NCBI GenBank assembly: GCA_964638815.1
Contig: CAZXBB010000244.1
Coordinates: 1 to 11,941, forward strand
DNA from: CAZXBB01 sp964638815
GTDB taxonomy: Bacteria > Planctomycetota > Phycisphaerae > Phycisphaerales > SM1A02
Length of the DNA: 11,941 nt
Reading direction: 5' to 3'
Below the pieces are notes generated by a model. The model had not been told where the DNA came from and made no database searches. It worked only from the letters and a program-made list of their open reading frames with translations. Positions within the stretch are counted from its first letter, which is position 1, and every line of letters begins with the position of its first letter. Position numbers and translations under genes: made by a program. Shown here piece after piece: positions 6,453 through 11,941 of the stretch.

Positions 6453-8939
6453 ATGTCGAAGACAGGCACCATCACCGCCGCCACGTATACGCTTCTCGGA
6501 CTCCTGGCCGTGGTCAGCTTCGTGATTCCCCGGTCGCTCACGGTGCCCTCGTCGCTCGCGGGCGGACCGCCGGAGGAGATCGTCCTCAACGGCGTTCTCC
6601 GCGACTTCTCCGAGACGCACGCGGACTTCGGCGTGACCACCGTGGCCGGGCACTATGCCGGCACGGTCCGGGCATGGCTGCCGGGAACGCGACGACCGCT
6701 CTTCGTCGGTGACGGGTACGAGGTGACCAGTCCGTGGTACGACGGCGAAGGGCGGCCGATCGCGCCGCACCTCGCCGGTGTGCGCGGCGGGCTTTCGCGC
6801 GAGACGCTCGGCTTCCGGGTTGACGGCGGCATCGAGCTGAAGAAGGACACCTGGATCGACGCGTTCAACTCCAACTACGGACCATACGGAGTGGACGGGA
6901 ACTTCGGCCAGGACGCGCTGCTCACGACGAACGCGATCGCGCCGGGAGCGATCAAGCTCGACAAGAAGGCGTTCGTGCGAGGGGACGTCCTCGTCGGCGT
7001 CGGCGGTACGCCGTCGGAGGTGATCGACAACAGTGGCATCATTACCGGGGCGCAGCGCGCCGCCGACGAGAACTACGAGATGCCGTCCCTCTCGCTCCCG
7101 GAGGACCTTGGCGGCTACGACAGCGAGCTCACGCTCGGCGGCGTCGTCGTGCTCACCGGCGACACGACGCCCGACGACGACAACGACGAGCCGGCGATGC
7201 ACGTCGGCGATTTGGTGATCGAGGCCGGCGCGATCGTCACGATCGAGGGCGACCTGCGGATCCGGTGCGACAGGAGCTTCCGGATGGACAAGGCGGAGAT
7301 CCGCCTCGCGCCGGAAGCGAACATCGCGATCTTCGTCAGCGACGTCGGCGGCGGCACCGGCGACGTCGAGATCAGGGAAAGCCGGATCAACGCGGATCCG
7401 GGAGACACGACGCTGGTCACGATCAACGCGATCGGGGCGGGCAAGTTCAGGATCGAGAAGAAGAGCCACGTGTGCGCGACGGTGGTCGCCCCCGAGCGCC
7501 GTATCGACGTGAAGGACGAGGCACACTTCTACGGCGGCCTCATCGCCGGGAGCCTGAAGCTCGACAGGGAAGCGGGGGTCCACGTTGATCTCGGCAACGC
7601 CGACGTCGGGCCGACCAACTTCGCTCTCTCGGTCCGCGAGAAGGTGAAGGTTGACGACCATAGCACCATCGACAGCTTCGACTCGAACGACGGACCGTAC
7701 GGCGGCGGCAACCGCCGGCAGAACGCCTGGGTCTCGACCAACGCGATCGAGAAGGCGGAGAAGGTCGAGGTCAGGGGCAACTCGGTGATCGGCGGCGACG
7801 TGATGATCGGCCCGTTCGGCGACATGGACAAGGTCTTCAGGGTCGACGCCGGGAGCACCATCACCGGTGCGCGCGGACAGCTCGCCACGCCGTACGCGAT
7901 CCCCGTGATCGCGCCCCCGCCCATGACAGGACAGACGGGACCCGTCAACAACGTCACGTACAACGGCGGGAGCCACGTCATCAGCAGCGACCTCCACTGC
8001 AAGAAGCTCAAGCTCGAGAACTCCGCGCACGTGACGATCGACGGTGACGTGACGATCCGGTGCGACGACAAGGTCGAGTTGCGGAAGAACTCGTGGATCC
8101 GGCTCAACCCCGGTGCGACGCTCACGCTCTACGTGAACAAGGAGCTCAAGCTCGAGGACAACTGCCAGATCAACATGAACACGGGGAATCCGCAGGTGTG
8201 CTCGATCCGCGTGATGAGCCTCGGGAAGAAGGGCAGGATCAGGCTCAACGGCAAGAGCCAGGTGTGCGCCTGGGCGATGGGGGCGAAGTCGGAGCTGAAC
8301 ATCGAGGACAAGAGCGAGTTCTTCGGGAGCTTCACCGGCAAGAAGATCGAGGTGAGGAAGGACTCCTGGATGCACGTGGACATGGCGTACCTGTCGGATT
8401 GCGTTGACGTTCTCGACACCGCCGGCACGAAGGGATCCGTCGGTCCCGGGGCCGTCACCTCGGCGGAGAGCTTCGACGAGTGGTTCCGGACGATCCTGGG
8501 CGTGAACCAGGCGATCGGTCACCCGATCACGCTCGTCCGCGGCGCCGACGGCAACTATGAGTACCTCGACGACGCGTTCCATCCGATCGACGGCAGCCTC
8601 CTCGGCGACGAGGGCGACGCCCACAACAACAACTTCACGTACACCATCTCCGGCACGTTCGAACACCGCGCCTGCGCCGGCGACTTCATCGAGTTCGCGG
8701 GCGGCGACGGGGCGTGGCTGTTCATCAACAACCAGCTCGTCATGGACCTCGGCGGCGTGCGCGCCCCGACGGGTCAGTACGTCGAGCTCGACCGGCTGGG
8801 CCTCGAAGACGGCGGGGAGTACCGCGTGAGCCTCTTCTACGCTCAGCGGCAGGCGACGGAATCGGTGTTCCGGCTCCGGACCAGCCTCGAGATCAGCTCG
8901 GACCGCGCGATCCCGAACGTGACCGCCATGTTCGACTGA
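6453..8939 (+). CDS. Split fibro-slime protein with two inserted beta-helix-like modules, 828 aa
   Basis: The start MSKTGTITAATYTLLG is chosen because AGGAGG lies 5 nt upstream and the next 20 residues are a membrane segment or signal peptide; an upstream in-frame ATG at 6336 adds 39 residues of poor quality. Residues 44-125 match the fibro-slime opening (LNGVLRDFSETHADFG, SPWYDGEGRPIAPHL) and residues 667-815 match its core (FHPIDGSLLGDEGD, FIEFAGGDGAWLFINNQLV, MDLGGVRAPTGQY, SVFRLRTSLEI). Between them sit two tandem copies of another module (129-385 and 393-646). Each opens with 'IDxFxSNxGPYG', then 'TNAI', an acidic/hydrophobic alternating stretch, 'GD(L/V)xIRCD', 'IRLxPxA', and a closing 'VH/HVD'. 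This resembles the pilin-associated DUF7305-like beta-solenoid fold, from memory. The insert is rich in Lys/Asp-Glu pairs. Likely a surface structural or adhesive protein. Confidence 0.9.
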   Translation: MSKTGTITAATYTLLGLLAVVSFVIPRSLTVPSSLAGGPPEEIVLNGVLRDFSETHADFGVTTVAGHYAGTVRAWLPGTRRPLFVGDGYEVTSPWYDGEGRPIAPHLAGVRGGLSRETLGFRVDGGIELKKDTWIDAFNSNYGPYGVDGNFGQDALLTTNAIAPGAIKLDKKAFVRGDVLVGVGGTPSEVIDNSGIITGAQRAADENYEMPSLSLPEDLGGYDSELTLGGVVVLTGDTTPDDDNDEPAMHVGDLVIEAGAIVTIEGDLRIRCDRSFRMDKAEIRLAPEANIAIFVSDVGGGTGDVEIRESRINADPGDTTLVTINAIGAGKFRIEKKSHVCATVVAPERRIDVKDEAHFYGGLIAGSLKLDREAGVHVDLGNADVGPTNFALSVREKVKVDDHSTIDSFDSNDGPYGGGNRRQNAWVSTNAIEKAEKVEVRGNSVIGGDVMIGPFGDMDKVFRVDAGSTITGARGQLATPYAIPVIAPPPMTGQTGPVNNVTYNGGSHVISSDLHCKKLKLENSAHVTIDGDVTIRCDDKVELRKNSWIRLNPGATLTLYVNKELKLEDNCQINMNTGNPQVCSIRVMSLGKKGRIRLNGKSQVCAWAMGAKSELNIEDKSEFFGSFTGKKIEVRKDSWMHVDMAYLSDCVDVLDTAGTKGSVGPGAVTSAESFDEWFRTILGVNQAIGHPITLVRGADGNYEYLDDAFHPIDGSLLGDEGDAHNNNFTYTISGTFEHRACAGDFIEFAGGDGAWLFINNQLVMDLGGVRAPTGQYVELDRLGLEDGGEYRVSLFYAQRQATESVFRLRTSLEISSDRAIPNVTAMFD

Positions 8940-8964
8940 GCGTGAGCCCCGCGGGGACGCCCGG

Positions 8965-8991
8965 GCGGCCTTCGCGGCAGCGCCAGGCCGC
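8965..8991 (+). terminator. Possible terminator hairpin after the 828-residue gene
   Basis: GCGGCCT (8965-8971) pairs with AGGCCGC (8985-8991) around a 13-nt loop, starting 26 nt after the TGA stop. No U-tract follows, and in DNA this GC-rich a 7-bp stem may be chance. Confidence 0.25.
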
Positions 8992-9312
8992 ACCGGCTCG
9001 GGGGACAAACGGTGGATGAGCGGCCGTCGCGGCACCCGCGCCGAACCCGGCAGACCGCCCGTTTCGGGGCGCGACGGGGGATTCGCGGCCGCGCGCCGGG
9101 CGCGAACGAAACGACGATCAAATCTTATCTTGCGATTCGGGTTGACCGGCCTTAACCTGCGTGCGCGCGGCTCGCCGGCGACCGGAATCGGTCTGTCGCC
9201 CGGGCGCTCGTGATCACGGCGCGCGACGCGGAGGGGAAAACGGCCAACGGTTCCGGCGGGACCTGCACACTCGGTATGTCCGGACCTCGCGAGCGCGAGG
9301 CCGGCGTTCACC

Positions 9313-9422
9313 GGCCCGGTCTCAGGGCCCGGTTTCAAGGCCCGGTTTCAAGGCCCGGTCTCAGGGCCCGGTCTCAAGGCTCGGTTTCAAGGCTCGGATT
9401 CTTTCTAAGGCTCGGTTTCTAA
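9313..9422. repeat. Tandem minisatellite of 13 bp (GGCYCGGTYTCAR), six perfect-period units plus two degenerate
   Basis: Units start at 9313, 9326, 9339, 9352, 9365 and 9378, each 13 bp and differing only by C/T or A/G changes. Two longer, decayed units follow at 9391-9408 and 9409-9422, where the C/T substitutions make the sequence progressively less GC-rich. The array lies about 105 bp before the start of the gene at 9528 and 373 bp after the end of the fibro-slime gene. Confidence 0.85.
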
Positions 9423-9527
9423 GTAGGTTGCAAGACTCGGTTCCACACTGACTCGCAACCCGGATCCGTTGGAGGCGCGTCGCGCAAGGTGATCGCGCGC
9501 TCCTCCGGTGCTCGACAGGAGGCTTCG

Positions 9528-11941
9528 ATGAAGATGTCACGTTTGTGCCTGGCGACCCTCGCGGTCGCCGCGTGTCTCGGTGTTCCCGCGGTCGCGGGCC
9601 CGGACGTCGACCCGATGATGCCACCCGGCGGATCCGACCGCGCGGAGATCCAGGACGGCAACCGGTTGCCGGCCGCCTTGCCGTCCCGGCCGCTTGCGGC
9701 GCACCGCGACGGGGGGACCGCCGGCGACACCGGCAACGATCTCCTCCCCGATCCGGCCGAATCGCGGCGCGACAACCGGACCCAGCTCACGCCCTCCACG
9801 GGGCCCCAGGGGGCGTGCTGCCTGTCCGCCGGCGACTGCATGGTCACGACGCCGACCGCCTGCACCGCGCTGGGCGGCTCGTACCAGGGCGACGGCTCGC
9901 TGTGCACTCCCACGACGCTCGGGAGTCCGGGTTCGTACCGGCTTTTCGATCATCCCGACGGCGGCCCGAACCCGCCGCCCTACGGGATCCGCTTCGACGA
10001 GCTGTTCGACGTAACGTCAGGGAACGACGTGTTCTCGTTCAGCTTCGAAGCGCCGGGCACGCACATGCAGCTCGACTACGACGGGACGAGCATCCGCATC
10101 TTCGGCCGCGCGTACGGCGGGCTCGACACCGGCGACGGCTACGACCCGGACTGGGTGAGCTTCATCGACGTCGACATGACGTACGCCATGGTCGGGATCG
10201 CGCCGGGCGACGACGATCTGCGGGTCGTCGAGGGTGACAACAACGTCGGCACGCTCGTCTGGCTCGAGACCGGCATGGTGTTCCCTCTCATCGAGACGGC
10301 GGATGTCCAGGGCACGACCTTCCGCTTCGGCGACGAGACCGACGACATGGGACATCGCGGCCACGCCGGCCTCTCCGGGTGGGGCTGGTGGGAGTCATCC
10401 GGCCTGACCGCCGACTGGCTGTTCACCGCGCACGACATCTGCCAGCAGGAGACGAAGGGCGCGTGCTGCTTCGACGACGGGACGTGCGCGGTCCTGACCG
10501 AGGCGGAGTGCCTCGCCAACGGCGGCGACTACCAGGGCGACGACACCATCTGCGAGCCGGAAGTCTGCGAGCCGCCGACCGGCGCATGCTGCTTCGACGA
10601 TGGGACGTGCGTGCCTGACCTGACGCAGGATGCCTGCGTCTCCGAGGGCGGCAACTACCAGGGCAACGGAACGGAGTGCGTGGACGGACTGTGTCCGCCG
10701 ACGAAGGGCGCCTGCTGCCTGCCGGACGGCACGTGCCTCGCGACGGTGCCCGCGGCCTGCGAGACGATGGGCGGCGACTACCAGGGCGATGAGACGGTGT
10801 GCGAGCCGGGGCTTTGCATCCGTCCGGACGGCGCGTGCTGTTTCGATGACGGCTCGTGCACGGTCGGCACGCAGTCCGAGTGTCTCGCGGCCGGCGGCAT
10901 CTACCAGGGCCAGGGCACCATCTGCGTCGCCGAGCTGTGCCCGCCGACGAAGGGCGCGTGCTGCTTCGACAACGGCACGTGCGCCGTGGTCACCGGGGAG
11001 CAGTGCGACGAGCAGGGGGGCACGTACCAGGGCGACGAGACGATCTGCGTGCCGGGTCTGTGCACGCCCGAGGGCGCGTGCTGCTTCGACGACGGGACCT
11101 GCGTCGTCACGACGCAGGCCGACTGCGTCGCGCAGGGCGGCGGCTACCAGGGGAACGGGACGCTGTGCGAGCCGGGCCTCTGCCCGCTTCGCGGCGCGTG
11201 CTGCCTCCCCGACCTCACCTGCATCGATGACGTGTTCGAGACGGACTGCGTCGCCCAGGGCGGAACGTTCACCGCGGACGCGACCTGCGACATGGTCGAC
11301 TGCCCGCGCGCGTGCTGCTTCGACGACGGCGGGTGCGTGATCCTCACCGAGGCCGAGTGCATTGCGCAGGGCGGCGACCCGCGAGACGAAGGCGTGGCCT
11401 GCGATCCGGGCGTGTGCCCGCGGCCGGGCGCGTGCTGTCTCCCGGACGGCTCGTGTCTTGACGGCGTGTTCGAGCAGGACTGCATCGACCAGGGCGGCAT
11501 CTATGCCGGCGACGGCTCGACCTGCGCGGGCGATCCCTGCGCCGGCGCCTGCTGCCTGCCGGACACCGACTGCGCCACCGGCGTATTCGACTGTGACGGC
11601 AAGATCGTGTTCATGACGATGATCTGGGACGGCGCCGTGCCGGTCCGGGTGCGGGCGTACGACGGGAACGTCGGCGGCCCGCTGCTCGCCGACATCGACA
11701 ACATCCAGGTCGGCGACGAGATCACGATCGGCCCGCTCGCCGGTCCGAACGACTCGTACTGGGAGATCTTCGAAGCGGGCACGAGCAACCTGCTCGGCCG
11801 GTCGAAGTTCCACCGCTCGTGCTCGGACAGCGAGATGGACGGCCCGGAGGACTGCGGCCGGCGTCAGGGCAACGGCAAGGCGAACGAGTCGGGCCTGATC
11901 AACGACTGGATCCTCGAGGGTCTGGTTGACGAGACGGGGGC
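9528..11941 (+). CDS. Secreted GACC Cys-rich repeat protein with a C-terminal FHRSCS module (partial at its C-terminus)
   Basis: The frame is open from the ATG to the right edge (804 residues visible). AGGAGG lies 5 nt before the ATG. A signal peptide (MKMSRLCLATLAVAACLGVP, cleavage near AVAG) is followed by a low-complexity linker. One GACC unit sits at residue 95. Then comes a beta-rich domain (about 130-305: YRLFDHPDGGPNPPPYG, FSFSFEAPG, IRIFGRAYGGLDTGDGY, GLSGWGWW) like the beta domains in planctomycete PEP-CTERM proteins. Ten GACC units follow (311 to about 686). The last unit stops mid-way and runs into FDCDGKIVFMTMIWDG, the start of the module that ends the 637-residue protein at 1599. 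By alignment to that protein, which has NVLDCGTP after the same point, the stop should lie about 25-30 bases beyond the window. The many cysteines imply disulfides and an extracellular site. The function is unknown. Confidence 0.88.
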   Translation, partial: MKMSRLCLATLAVAACLGVPAVAGPDVDPMMPPGGSDRAEIQDGNRLPAALPSRPLAAHRDGGTAGDTGNDLLPDPAESRRDNRTQLTPSTGPQGACCLSAGDCMVTTPTACTALGGSYQGDGSLCTPTTLGSPGSYRLFDHPDGGPNPPPYGIRFDELFDVTSGNDVFSFSFEAPGTHMQLDYDGTSIRIFGRAYGGLDTGDGYDPDWVSFIDVDMTYAMVGIAPGDDDLRVVEGDNNVGTLVWLETGMVFPLIETADVQGTTFRFGDETDDMGHRGHAGLSGWGWWESSGLTADWLFTAHDICQQETKGACCFDDGTCAVLTEAECLANGGDYQGDDTICEPEVCEPPTGACCFDDGTCVPDLTQDACVSEGGNYQGNGTECVDGLCPPTKGACCLPDGTCLATVPAACETMGGDYQGDETVCEPGLCIRPDGACCFDDGSCTVGTQSECLAAGGIYQGQGTICVAELCPPTKGACCFDNGTCAVVTGEQCDEQGGTYQGDETICVPGLCTPEGACCFDDGTCVVTTQADCVAQGGGYQGNGTLCEPGLCPLRGACCLPDLTCIDDVFETDCVAQGGTFTADATCDMVDCPRACCFDDGGCVILTEAECIAQGGDPRDEGVACDPGVCPRPGACCLPDGSCLDGVFEQDCIDQGGIYAGDGSTCAGDPCAGACCLPDTDCATGVFDCDGKIVFMTMIWDGAVPVRVRAYDGNVGGPLLADIDNIQVGDEITIGPLAGPNDSYWEIFEAGTSNLLGRSKFHRSCSDSEMDGPEDCGRRQGNGKANESGLINDWILEGLVDETG
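10458..11586 (+). repeat. GACC Cys-rich protein repeat array (right copy, ten units)
   Basis: GACC-type codons begin at 10458, 10581, 10707, 10830, 10953, 11073, 11193, 11307, 11427 and 11544, so periods run from 126 down to 114 bp. The consensus is GACCFDDGTC-x8-C-x4-GG-x-YQGD-T-x-C-x3-LC with six cysteines. The unit at 11307 has Arg in place of the first Gly. Later units carry a variant 'DxVFExDC' segment. The tenth unit is truncated and merges into the terminal module. An isolated additional unit starts at 9810. Confidence 0.9.
11581..11941 (+). repeat. Shared terminal module, inverted copy of 1599-1980
   Basis: The translated sequence FDCDGKIVFMTMIWDG onward matches the C-terminal 120 or so residues of the 637-residue protein almost residue for residue, on the opposite strand. 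At DNA level 11892-11923 is identical to the reverse complement of 1642-1673 (32 bp), with further identical blocks of 22-24 bp. This marks a recent duplication or gene conversion. Confidence 0.9.

Larger units (their letters stand above)
8940..9527. other. 588-bp intergenic region between the large fibro-slime gene and the GACC-repeat gene
   Basis: The contents in order are a GC-rich hairpin (8965-8991), a GC-rich stretch without recognisable signals, a short AT-richer patch at about 9113-9160 with no well-spaced promoter, a 13-bp tandem array (9313-9422), and the AGGAGG ribosome site of the next gene at 9517-9522. The open frames across this region are low-complexity translations of the repeat and are not genes. 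Confidence 0.6.

Noticed and set aside
9113..9160. Possible promoter in the AT-richer patch before the GACC gene
   Set aside because: TTGACC and TTGCGA are present, but no -10 box lies at 16-18 bp from either on the plus strand.
4665..9338. Open frame of 1557 codons on the minus strand opposite both fibro-slime genes
   Set aside because: It is in exact antisense codon phase with the two real genes. A stop there needs a TTA, CTA or TCA codon in them, and all three are rare in this high-GC DNA. Its translation is Arg/Val/Asp/Ala-rich without domains, and it runs straight through a 13-bp minisatellite.
9161..9451. Small repetitive open frame of 96 codons on the plus strand upstream of the GACC gene
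   Set aside because: Its C-terminal half is only the translation of the 13-bp tandem array, and it has no ribosome site or credible protein character.
10395..11813. Open frame of 472 codons on the minus strand
   Set aside because: It is the antisense phase of the GACC repeat gene. Its repeating look (VVEAARA) only mirrors the repeats on the other strand.

Overview
This is a high-GC bacterial window made up entirely of secreted or surface-protein genes; no enzyme, transporter, regulator, tRNA or rRNA is visible. Several traits point to a Planctomycetota bacterium, probably close to Phycisphaerae: a C-terminal PEP-CTERM-like tail (PAPGALGLLLVGAAGLA then RRRRR), paired dockerin-type calcium loops of the 'LNGDGLVNFTDLL..L..WG' kind, long arrays of a six-cysteine 'GACC...GG.YQGDGT.C' repeat, and fibro-slime domain proteins. 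The assignment is an inference from protein style, since the window contains no phylogenetic marker gene.

Layout. The left 4.3 kb is read on the minus strand. From right to left it holds a small PEP-CTERM protein (3644-4264), a 637-residue Cys-rich secreted protein with three related modules (1599-3512), and a protein with a signal peptide, two dockerin repeats and a GACC repeat array that runs off the left edge (1-1357). A perfect 11-bp hairpin at 1546-1571 separates the last two, and a sigma70-like promoter precedes the leftmost gene. A 514-bp divergent intergenic region (4265-4778) carries the window's clearest AT-rich patch, a possible promoter and an operator-like inverted repeat. To its right, on the plus strand, are two fibro-slime paralogues (4779-6137 and 6453-8939) and then a large GACC-repeat protein that runs off the right edge (9528-11941). 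Each fibro-slime gene is followed by its own tandem array with a period of about 13 bp; the two array sequences are unrelated.

How the parts relate. The two fibro-slime proteins share N- and C-terminal segments but carry completely different middle segments at the same place. In the larger one the insert is two tandem copies of a beta-rich, helix-like module. The right-edge gene looks chimeric: its body is the same GACC array found in the left-edge gene, and its end is the same module that ends the 637-residue protein. That shared module is an inverted DNA repeat about 9.6 kb apart, including a 32-bp identical block. The locus therefore looks like a small set of exchangeable extracellular modules for a cell-surface matrix or appendage. 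That role is inferred from domains and secretion signals; no activity can be read from the sequence.

The very long open frames lying opposite these genes are explained by high GC and codon choice and are not annotated.
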